A stretch of DNA of 6,014 bases from Clostridiaceae bacterium. Lineage in GTDB: Bacteria; Bacillota; Clostridia; Acetivibrionales; DTU013. Under the pieces are notes generated by a model. It was not told where the DNA came from. It saw only the letters and a program-made list of their open reading frames with translations, and did not search any database. The position numbers and the translations under genes are program-made. Every line of letters begins with the position of its first letter. The first letter of the stretch is position 1. The DNA lies in contig JAAZKL010000119.1 of assembly GCA_012799845.1 (NCBI GenBank), positions 1-6,014 on the forward strand, read 5' to 3'. Below are positions 1-5,015 of this stretch, piece by piece.

Positions 1-26
1 AAAATCTGATATATAATATTACTCAC
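1..26 (-). CDS. Possible 5' end of a leftward gene (partial, tentative)
   Basis: Read on the minus strand, a full-consensus Shine-Dalgarno AAGGAGG (positions 41 to 35) is followed after 8 bases by a GTG codon at 26-24 and an open frame to the left edge (MSNIIYQI). This is the textbook arrangement of a translation start, so a divergent gene may begin here and continue outside the window. Only eight codons are visible, too few to judge coding character or product. The alternative is that the purine run is just one arm of the inverted repeat that ends a rightward gene located to the left. Seen: the SD, spacing and open frame. Inferred: that it is a gene. Confidence 0.3.
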
Positions 27-103
27 AAGAGACTCCTCCTTGGTATTTTGTTTGTTTTTGCTGATCAATATTTTACCAAAAAAGAGGGGTCTCTTGCTTT
101 TTT
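26..103 (+). terminator. Long inverted repeat followed by T-run: terminator or structured leader
   Basis: Positions 26-38 pair with 84-96 over 13 base pairs with a single T-G wobble (34/88). Six T residues follow at 98-103, which is the form of a rightward intrinsic terminator. The loop is unusually long at about 45 bases. A smaller hairpin (82-86 with 91-95, loop GGGT) can form instead from the right arm and sits closer to the T-run. Read on the minus strand, the same repeat would bury an AAGGAGG ribosome site and a GTG codon, so it could instead be a regulatory leader of a leftward gene. The two readings cannot be separated without the flanking sequence. Confidence 0.4.
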
Positions 104-161
104 AACCTAAAACAATTTTACACTAAGCCTGGATCCGGTAACATTTGGACTGTCCGGTGAA

Positions 162-167
162 TATAAT
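162..167 (+). promoter_or_regulatory. Candidate SigA -10 box before the small membrane protein gene
   Basis: TATAAT lies 27 bases before the ATG at 195, so a start of transcription near 174 would give a leader of about 20 bases containing the GGAGG site at 183-187. No good -35 box is seen at 16-18 bases: the TTGGAC at 145-150 is too close. The surroundings are AT-rich, so a chance match is possible. Confidence 0.35.
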
Positions 168-194
168 ATTCTGAATATATCCGGAGGCGGTATA

Positions 195-557
195 ATGCTG
201 TACGATGCTATTGTGTGCCTGACGTACATACTGGCTATATACGGTCTTTTTATACTTTTGTCCGGCATTGCCGGATCGATGCGCTGCCGGGTAAAAGGGC
301 GCCGTCCTGAGGTCAGGGTCATACTGCTCGTCCGCGACTCGGAAGAGCATATCGAGTACATTGTCAGGAATGCCGCAAAAAACGAAATAGCTGCAAAGCT
401 GCTGTCAGACGCGAAAATCGCCGTTGTGGACGCCGGTTCTTCCGACAGCACATACAGCCTGCTGGAAAGGCTGCAAAAAACATATCCCGGCATAGAAGTC
501 CTCAAGATCAGTGAACTGGATAAAATCGTCGATGATTTCACATCAGGGTGCCGCTGA
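195..557 (+). CDS. Small membrane-anchored protein with a GT-A glycosyltransferase-like fragment
   Basis: The 120-residue product starts with a hydrophobic segment at about residues 3-27, likely one membrane helix, then a basic stretch (RCRVKGRR, 30-37) that should stay in the cytoplasm. Residues 38-103 resemble the first half of a family 2 glycosyltransferase: a beta strand and turn (VRVILLVRDSEEHIEYIVRN, 40-59) and then IAVVDAGSSDST (75-86), like the V(I)VDDGSSDxT nucleotide-binding motif. The frame ends soon afterwards, before any DxD metal site or acceptor-side region, so it is unlikely to be an active glycosyltransferase alone. The start is set by GGAGG at 183-187, seven bases before ATG. 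It stands alone, 124 bases before recD2, in the same direction. I do not recognise a named family. It may be a stable small protein that kept only the fold, or a decayed remnant; the absence of any internal stop and the good ribosome site favour a real gene. Confidence 0.75.
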   Translation: MLYDAIVCLTYILAIYGLFILLSGIAGSMRCRVKGRRPEVRVILLVRDSEEHIEYIVRNAAKNEIAAKLLSDAKIAVVDAGSSDSTYSLLERLQKTYPGIEVLKISELDKIVDDFTSGCR

Positions 558-568
558 CCAAACCGCCC

Positions 569-586
569 GGACGCTTCCGCCCGTCC
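569..586 (+). terminator. Weak hairpin after the small membrane protein gene
   Basis: GGACG (569-573) pairs with CGTCC (582-586) around an 8-base loop, 12 bases after the stop codon. Only a broken pyrimidine tract (TCTCTTTTC, 592-600) follows, not directly next to the stem. It could be a leaky terminator separating this gene from recD2, or no more than chance. Confidence 0.25.
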
Positions 587-595
587 TGCAATCTC

Positions 596-641
596 TTTTC
601 ACTCCGGCAAAAGTGATATATACTATAAGTATCTATACTAT
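596..641 (+). promoter_or_regulatory. Candidate SigA promoter with tandem TATACTAT repeats before recD2
   Basis: TTTTCA (596-601) and TATACT (619-624) are separated by 17 bases and match the SigA -35 and -10 consensus at 4/6 and 5/6. The octamer TATACTAT occurs twice, at 619-626 and 634-641, 15 bases apart, so the second copy could act as another -10 or as part of a protein binding site. A transcript from here would carry recD2 and possibly comFC and yvyF. The region is AT-rich, which weakens the case. Confidence 0.35.
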
Positions 642-651
642 GGAAAATCAA

Positions 652-661
652 TCCGATATAC
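652..661 (+). promoter_or_regulatory. SigD-type -10 element before recD2 (weak -35)
   Basis: TCCGATATAC matches the SigD/sigma-28 -10 consensus GCCGATAT at 7 of 8 positions and is identical over ten bases to the element before flgM (4089-4098). The expected TAAA-type -35 is poor: the best is TATA at 634-637, 14 bases upstream. If used, transcription would begin near 667 and give recD2 a leader of about 15 bases. The shared ten-mer makes this worth noting, but promoter function is inferred. Confidence 0.35.
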
Positions 662-681
662 CGGCATTGAAATGAGAAAAA

Positions 682-2910
682 ATGGATCTGACGTCAGTTG
701 AGGGTATTATTGAAGGAATTATATACAAGAACGAGGCAAACGGTTACACTGTCTGCGAAATCGCTTCCGGCAGGAAGCTGATCACAGCTGTCGGGTACAT
801 GCCTTTTATAAACGAAGGCGAAACTATAAAGGCCAATGGCAGGTGGGTGAGGCATCCTGATTACGGCGACCAGTTCAAAGTAGAACTATATGAGAAGGTG
901 CTGCCCCACACTGCCGAAGCGATAGAGAAGTACCTGGCGTCGGGGATAGTAAAGGGAGTAGGGCCCGTAACCGCGAAAAAAATTGTCGACCGGTTTGGTG
1001 CGTCGGCTCTTGATGTGATAAGCAACGAACCTGAGCGTTTATCTGAAATAAAAGGCATCAGCCTCGCCAAGGCCATGGACATCGGACGGGCCCTGAACGA
1101 GCAGAGGGGATTGCAGGACGTGGTCATGTTCCTGCAGGAATACGGCATAAGCCCTTCAGCCTGCGTCAAGATCCACAGGGCGTACGGCGACAGGTCTGTG
1201 GCCATGATCCGGGAGAATCCCTACAGGCTTTGCGAAGATGTGTTCGGGATAGGCTTCAAAACAGCCGACATGATAGCGATGAAGCTTGGCGTAGATCCTG
1301 CTTCCCTTTTCCGTATAAAGAGCGGGATCAGGTACGTGCTGAGCCATGCGGCTTCAAACGGGCATACGTATCTGCCGGAGAGCATGCTGAAGCAATTCAC
1401 GGCCCGCCTGCTCGGGATCCCGGACATCGATATCGAGGATGCGCTGGTGTCCCTCATCTTTGACAAAGCCGTTCAGACGGAAAAGACCGCTGAAGACAGT
1501 AACGTTTACCTGTCAGCCTTCTACAATGCGGAACTGGGCGTATGCAGGCGGCTTCTGGGCCTGGCCCGGACAAGCTTTGGCAGGGACTTCGAGGATCTGG
1601 ACGAGAAGATCGAAAAATATGAAAAGGAAGAAGGCCTTCAGCTGGACCTGAAGCAGAGGGACGCGGTGCGCGAGGCGATGCTGAACGGCGTAATGGTCAT
1701 AACCGGCGGACCCGGCACGGGGAAGACGACCATCATCAAATGCATATTGCGCCTGCTTGCAGAGTACGGACACAGGGCGGCTCTTGCAGCTCCCACGGGA
1801 AGAGCGGCAAAGAGGATGACCGAAGCGACCGGCTATGAGGCAAAGACGATACACCGGCTTCTCGAAATGGGCTATACCGATGATGACAGCGAACCAGCCT
1901 TCCAGAGGAATGAAGAGAATCCGATAGACGCCGACACAGTGATAATTGACGAGATGTCGATGGTGGACATACTGCTTATGAACCACCTGCTGAAAGCGAT
2001 ACTCCCGGGAGCAAGGCTCATCCTTGCAGGAGATGCGGACCAGCTGCCGTCTGTGGGAGCCGGCAGCGTACTGCTTGATATCATAAGCTGCAGCGGCATC
2101 AGGACCGTACGGCTCACCGAGATATTCAGGCAGGCGGAAGAAAGCATGATCATAGTGAACGCGCACAGGATCAACAGGGGCGAGGCCCCCGTCCTCAACG
2201 CAAAAGACAAGGACTTTTTCTTCCTGTCAAGATACGGGCAGGAGAACATACTGCGGACGGTCATCGACCTTTGTGACAGGCGGCTGCCTGACACATACGG
2301 ACTTGATCCGCTCAAGGACATACAGGTGCTTTCCCCGACCAAAAAAGGGCCGGCGGGCGTGGTCAATCTGAATATCGAACTGCAGAAGGTGCTGAATCCG
2401 CCGGACAGGAAAAAGGCGGAGAAGGCGGCGAAGATCTACACGCTCAGGGAAGGCGACAGGGTGATGCAGATAAAAAACAATTACAGCCTCAGATGGGAAA
2501 AACCCGGAGATGCCAGGATCGACGGAACCGGAGTGTTCAACGGCGATATGGGGACAGTCGCTGATATAGACGATGATGAGATGGCAGTAACCGTTCTGTT
2601 CGATGATGACAGGATGGTCGTTTATGATTACAGCATCCTCGATGAACTGGAGCCTTCGTTCGCAGTTACCGTGCATAAAAGCCAGGGCTCGGAATTTCCC
2701 GTGGTTGTCATGCCGATCTTTCCGGGCCCGGAAGTACTGATGACGAGGAACCTGCTTTACACTGCCGTGACACGTGCAAGGGAGATGGTGGTCCTCGTTG
2801 GCGACGAAGAGGTCCTGCTCCGGATGGTCGGGAACAAAAGAGAGACACTGCGGTATTCCGGTCTTGCTGACAAGCTTAAGACTTTCACGGCATATGCCGA
2901 TATAAAATAA
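682..2910 (+). CDS. recD2: RecD2-type ATP-dependent 5'-3' DNA helicase
   Basis: This 742-residue protein belongs to the RecD2 (YrrC) branch of superfamily 1B helicases, which unwind DNA 5' to 3' in repair and replication without RecB and RecC. The N-terminal region typical of RecD2 (VEGIIEGIIYKNEANGYTV, 6-24) is followed by helix-hairpin-helix DNA-binding segments (GIVKGVGPVTAKKI, 88-101; 120-134; FGIGFKTADMIAMKLG, 188-203). The motor has Q325, Walker A GGPGTGKTT (342-350), motif Ia PTGRAAKRM (371-379), Walker B IIDEMSMVD (421-429), motif III GDADQLPSVGAG (450-461), motif IV arginine in IFRQ (R483), motif V VHKSQGSEF (664-672) and motif VI YTAVTRAR (693-700). All catalytic residues are present and the length is normal. 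ATG 682 is the first start after an in-frame stop at 673-675; its ribosome site is weak (GAG, five bases away). comFC follows after 24 bases, so co-transcription is likely. The helicase identity is very secure; the link to competence is inference from position. Confidence 0.97.
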   Translation: MDLTSVEGIIEGIIYKNEANGYTVCEIASGRKLITAVGYMPFINEGETIKANGRWVRHPDYGDQFKVELYEKVLPHTAEAIEKYLASGIVKGVGPVTAKKIVDRFGASALDVISNEPERLSEIKGISLAKAMDIGRALNEQRGLQDVVMFLQEYGISPSACVKIHRAYGDRSVAMIRENPYRLCEDVFGIGFKTADMIAMKLGVDPASLFRIKSGIRYVLSHAASNGHTYLPESMLKQFTARLLGIPDIDIEDALVSLIFDKAVQTEKTAEDSNVYLSAFYNAELGVCRRLLGLARTSFGRDFEDLDEKIEKYEKEEGLQLDLKQRDAVREAMLNGVMVITGGPGTGKTTIIKCILRLLAEYGHRAALAAPTGRAAKRMTEATGYEAKTIHRLLEMGYTDDDSEPAFQRNEENPIDADTVIIDEMSMVDILLMNHLLKAILPGARLILAGDADQLPSVGAGSVLLDIISCSGIRTVRLTEIFRQAEESMIIVNAHRINRGEAPVLNAKDKDFFFLSRYGQENILRTVIDLCDRRLPDTYGLDPLKDIQVLSPTKKGPAGVVNLNIELQKVLNPPDRKKAEKAAKIYTLREGDRVMQIKNNYSLRWEKPGDARIDGTGVFNGDMGTVADIDDDEMAVTVLFDDDRMVVYDYSILDELEPSFAVTVHKSQGSEFPVVVMPIFPGPEVLMTRNLLYTAVTRAREMVVLVGDEEVLLRMVGNKRETLRYSGLADKLKTFTAYADIK
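2877..2903 (+). promoter_or_regulatory. SigD-type promoter inside the 3' end of recD2, driving comFC
   Basis: TAAG (2877-2880), 15 bases, then GCCGATAT (2896-2903). The -10 is a perfect match and the -35 a 3/4 match to the SigD consensus TAAA-N15-GCCGATAT. It sits in the last codons of recD2, and a transcript starting near 2911 would have a leader of about 24 bases before the comFC TTG start. The same bases encode the RecD2 C-terminus (YADIK), so coincidence must be considered, but spacing and position fit well. Confidence 0.55.
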
Positions 2911-2934
2911 CAAACGAAAGCGGGCTGACGGCAA

Positions 2935-3609
2935 TTGAAGCTGTTTGAAAGCATACTGAACCTGATATATCCTCCCAAGTGTATCTTTTGCCAGCAATTG
3001 CTGGATTACAGCGCTGTATTGCATATATGCAGTCCTTGCTATACAAAGCTTCCGTTTTCAGAAAGCGCGATAATAAGGACATCGCAGGAGGATGAAGAGA
3101 GTTGCTGCGACGGTGCCATGAGCATATTCGATTACACGGGCATGGTGAAGGAATCGCTGATCCGGTTCAAGTTCTACAACAAGCCCGGATATTACAGGAC
3201 CTATGCGAGGCTGATCGCTGACAAGCTCGGCAAACTGACGGATATCAAGGGATACGACATAGTAATGAGCGTGCCGCTGCACAAGCACAAGGAATTTATC
3301 AGGGGATATAACCAGGCATACCTGATATCAAAAGCCCTGAGCAGGTTCGTAAAGATCAGGGAATGTTCAGGAGCGCTGAAGAGAGAGCGGTATACGGAGT
3401 CCCAGAGTCTCCTGGACAGGCAGAGGAGGAACCAGAACGTCAAAGGTGCTTTTTCCGTGAGATTGCCTAAAAAAGTAAAAGGGAAGTCGATCCTGCTGGT
3501 TGACGATATACTGACTACCGGTTCAACACTTGAGGAGTGCAGCAGGGTACTTAAACAGGCGGGTGCGGTCAAAGTTTTCGCAGTAGTGGTCGCCACGGGA
3601 AGAAAATAA
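2935..3609 (+). CDS. comFC: ComFC family phosphoribosyltransferase-fold competence protein
   Basis: The 224-residue product has the complete ComF/GntX/ComFC layout: an N-terminal zinc ribbon with C16-x2-C19 and C32-x2-C35, and a type I phosphoribosyltransferase domain with the PRPP-binding loop LLVDDILTTGST (187-198). The family signature P-x-H...RGYNQA lies at 114-128 and the conserved region with RQRRNQNVKGAF at 162-173. In Bacillus and Streptococcus ComFC acts in the cytoplasm at the inner face of the DNA-uptake machinery with the ComFA helicase; the enzymatic substrate is not settled. No ATG is available upstream of the conserved MK-LF-LxLIYPPKC start and an in-frame stop lies at 2926-2928, so TTG 2935 is the start, with no clear Shine-Dalgarno. 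It lies 24 bases after recD2 and 17 before yvyF. In the standard Bacillus order comFA precedes it; here recD2 takes that place. Confidence in the family is high, in an actual role in transformation moderate. Confidence 0.94.
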   Translation: MKLFESILNLIYPPKCIFCQQLLDYSAVLHICSPCYTKLPFSESAIIRTSQEDEESCCDGAMSIFDYTGMVKESLIRFKFYNKPGYYRTYARLIADKLGKLTDIKGYDIVMSVPLHKHKEFIRGYNQAYLISKALSRFVKIRECSGALKRERYTESQSLLDRQRRNQNVKGAFSVRLPKKVKGKSILLVDDILTTGSTLEECSRVLKQAGAVKVFAVVVATGRK

Positions 3610-3626
3610 ATCAGGGAGGGGTTTGT

Positions 3627-4061
3627 ATGCCAGATGTCAGAAATTGCAGAAAATGCGGCAAAATTTTCAATTACATAGGTGGAATGCCTATCTGTCCGGC
3701 GTGTAAGGATAAGGAGGAAGAGGATTTCCAGAGGATCAAGAAATACCTTTATGAGAATCCCGGCGCCAGCCTGACCCAGGTTTCAACCGAACTGGACGTA
3801 AGCGTCGAGACCATAAAAAGGTTCCTGAGGGAAGGAAGACTGGAAATAGCAAATGAAGAAGGCAATTTGCTGCTGGAATGCGAAAACTGCGGCAGGTCCA
3901 TAAAGAGCGGCAGATTCTGTCCGGACTGCGAAAGGACCCTGGCATCAAGTTTCAAGTCAGCGGCAAGCCAGATGAAGCTGGACCTTGACAGCAGGGTCAA
4001 CAATGAAAAAAGGTCGTTGGGACTGAGGTACCTAAACAAGGAATATGAGAAAGGAAAATAA
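3627..4061 (+). CDS. yvyF: YvyF-like flagellar operon protein, zinc ribbons flanking a helix-turn-helix
   Basis: The 144-residue protein has four cysteines near the N-terminus (C7-x2-C10 and C23-x2-C26) and four more later (C85-x2-C88 and C98-x2-C101), each set fit to bind one zinc ion. Between them, about residues 36-75 form a helix-turn-helix (ASLTQVSTELDVSVETIKRF, 47-66) reminiscent of MarR/MerR-like winged helices. The C-terminal 40 residues are charged and probably helical. This matches the YvyF (TIGR03826-type) proteins found between comFC and flgM in Bacillus and Clostridia. Its function is not well defined; the architecture suggests a nucleic-acid-binding regulator of flagellar genes, which is inference. 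The start is supported by a strong GGGAGGGG at 3614-3621, much better than that of recD2 or comFC, so YvyF may be made at a higher level. No truncation or frameshift is seen. Confidence 0.9.
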   Translation: MPDVRNCRKCGKIFNYIGGMPICPACKDKEEEDFQRIKKYLYENPGASLTQVSTELDVSVETIKRFLREGRLEIANEEGNLLLECENCGRSIKSGRFCPDCERTLASSFKSAASQMKLDLDSRVNNEKRSLGLRYLNKEYEKGK

Positions 4062-4069
4062 ATACCAGT

Positions 4070-4096
4070 TAATAAACCTGAGCATTATTCCGATAT
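4070..4096 (+). promoter_or_regulatory. SigD-type promoter before flgM
   Basis: TAAT (4070-4073), 15 bases, then TCCGATAT (4089-4096): 3/4 and 7/8 matches to TAAA-N15-GCCGATAT at the exact spacing. It lies in the 82-base gap between yvyF and flgM, giving a leader of roughly 40 bases. A sigma-28-dependent promoter of its own for the anti-sigma factor gene is well known in other bacteria and provides negative feedback. No competing SigA promoter is evident in the gap. Confidence 0.65.
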
Positions 4097-4143
4097 ACTA
4101 ATTGAGTCAACAGAAATAGAGTAATTAAGGATGAGTGGTCGAT

Positions 4144-4431
4144 ATGAGGATACCAGGGGAAGTGCCGAAAATAACCGGTGTATACGGTTCACAAAAGAAT
4201 ATAGGCAGGGTCGGGAAAGCAGGAAGCGTCGTTTCCAAGAAGGATGTCCTGTCGATCTCCAGTGAAGCGAAGGATTTCCAGGCGGTCTTCAGGACATTGA
4301 GGGAAGTGCCTGATATCCGGCAGGAGAAGGTGGACGCCATCCTCGGCAGCATCGAGGCGGGCGGGTATGATGTAAAAGGACGTGATGTAGCCGACAAGGT
4401 CATAAGGAGCGTCTTCGACAGGAAAGCATGA
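4144..4431 (+). CDS. flgM: FlgM, anti-sigma factor of the flagellar sigma-28/SigD
   Basis: The 95-residue product (from ATG 4144) has the FlgM pattern: a basic, low-complexity, probably disordered N-terminal third starting MRIPG...KITGVYG, the conserved ISSEAKDFQ at 38-46, and the sigma-binding C-terminus with IRQEKVDAILGSIEAGGYDV (58-77) followed by DVADKVIRSVF (81-91). FlgM binds SigD in the cytoplasm and blocks late flagellar transcription until the hook-basal body is finished; in some bacteria it is then exported through the flagellar channel. The start could also be GTG 4135, three codons upstream, but AAGGA at 4127-4131 is then only three bases away; homologues typically begin with M(K/R)I, favouring ATG 4144, though its own ribosome site is distant (12 bases) or poor. 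It is preceded by a SigD-type promoter and followed directly by a terminator-like hairpin. Confidence 0.92.
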   Translation: MRIPGEVPKITGVYGSQKNIGRVGKAGSVVSKKDVLSISSEAKDFQAVFRTLREVPDIRQEKVDAILGSIEAGGYDVKGRDVADKVIRSVFDRKA

Positions 4432-4437
4432 CGGTCC

Positions 4438-4465
4438 GGAGGAGCAGACAGACTCCTCTTTTTTT
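4438..4465 (+). terminator. Intrinsic terminator between flgM and flgN
   Basis: GAGGAG (4439-4444) pairs with CTCCTC (4453-4458) around an 8-base loop, extendable by a G-T pair (4438/4459), and runs straight into seven T residues (4459-4465). This is the standard form of a Rho-independent terminator, starting seven bases after the flgM stop codon. The stem is short, so partial read-through into flgN and flgK is likely, and no other promoter is obvious before flgN. Confidence 0.7.
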
Positions 4466-4492
4466 CCTGCATCGTTCTTTGCGGTCAGAACG

Positions 4493-4500
4493 GGTGGTGG
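4493..4500 (+). promoter_or_regulatory. Ribosome binding site of flgN
   Basis: GGTGGTGG ends six bases before the TTG at 4507. It is an imperfect Shine-Dalgarno, but no ATG or GTG occurs in frame nearby and the protein N-terminus fits the family, so it decides the start. Confidence 0.55.
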
Positions 4501-4506
4501 TATTTT

Positions 4507-5007
4507 TTGGATACCGGTACGGTCAAGAAACTTATAGAATTGCTGGATAAAGAAGCAGCTATATACGAAGGCCTGCTCAGGCTTTCACGCGATAAAACCG
4601 ATATCATCGTACAGGGAAAGGTCACTGAACTTGAGGGTATCACAAAAGTCGAGCAGACCATGATCCTCCAGCTTGTCAAACTGGAGGAGTACCGCGAGAA
4701 GCTTGTTGAGAAGATCTCGGAGGAGCTTGGGATCGATGCTGACGATATTACTGTCACGGAGCTCGAAAAAGTTCTTCCGAAGGACCAGTCAAAGGAACTG
4801 GCGGGATGCCGGGAGAGGATGACCGGAATATTCAGGGATCTTAAGAGTTCAAGCGATCTGAATTCCAAACTGATAAAAAACTCTCTTGATTATATAGATT
4901 TTTCAGTCAATATTCTTTCGAATGCCGGGTCTTCAGGAGATTTGTACGGAAAATCCGGCCAGTCAAACGATCCGGGGAAAAGGAATTTCTTCGATGTAAA
5001 ACTGTAG
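4507..5007 (+). CDS. flgN: FlgN family flagellar export chaperone (for FlgK/FlgL)
   Basis: The 166-residue, almost entirely helical protein fits the FlgN (YvyG) family. It begins with TVKKLIELLDKEAAIYEGLL (5-24), then long amphipathic helices through about residue 110. The C-terminal part contains the family's client-binding helix region LNSKLIKNSLDYIDFSVNIL (118-137), a flexible glycine/serine linker (140-155) and a short tail ending NFFDVKL. FlgN binds the C-termini of the hook-filament junction proteins FlgK and FlgL in the cytoplasm and brings them to the flagellar type III export gate. Start at TTG 4507, after GGTGGTGG. The stop codon TAG at 5005-5007 overlaps the flgK ribosome site, so flgN and flgK, chaperone and client, are tightly coupled. 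The hairpin upstream may limit expression from the flgM promoter. Confidence 0.92.
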   Translation: MDTGTVKKLIELLDKEAAIYEGLLRLSRDKTDIIVQGKVTELEGITKVEQTMILQLVKLEEYREKLVEKISEELGIDADDITVTELEKVLPKDQSKELAGCRERMTGIFRDLKSSSDLNSKLIKNSLDYIDFSVNILSNAGSSGDLYGKSGQSNDPGKRNFFDVKL

Positions 5008-5015
5008 GAGGTCAT

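Noticed and set aside
107..541. Minus-strand open frame opposite the small membrane protein gene
   Set aside because: It is serine-rich with no recognisable domain, lacks a good ribosome site, and mirrors the plus-strand gene, which has a clean GGAGG site and a sensible protein.
599..616. TCACT...AGTGA inverted repeat before recD2 as an operator
   Set aside because: Only five base pairs in an AT-rich region; expected by chance and not repeated elsewhere in the window.
1513..2166. Long minus-strand open frame opposite recD2 (217 codons)
   Set aside because: Its composition is that of an antisense shadow (many His, Arg, Tyr), and the plus strand codes for intact helicase motifs over the same bases.
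2227..3024. Long minus-strand open frame across the recD2-comFC junction (265 codons)
   Set aside because: It overlaps two certain genes and shows no domain; the open frame follows from the codon bias of the other strand.
4597..4604. ACCGATAT inside flgN, another possible SigD -10
   Set aside because: It lacks the final A of the shared octamer, has no TAAA-like box at 14-16 bases upstream, and no gene starts downstream of it within a sensible distance.
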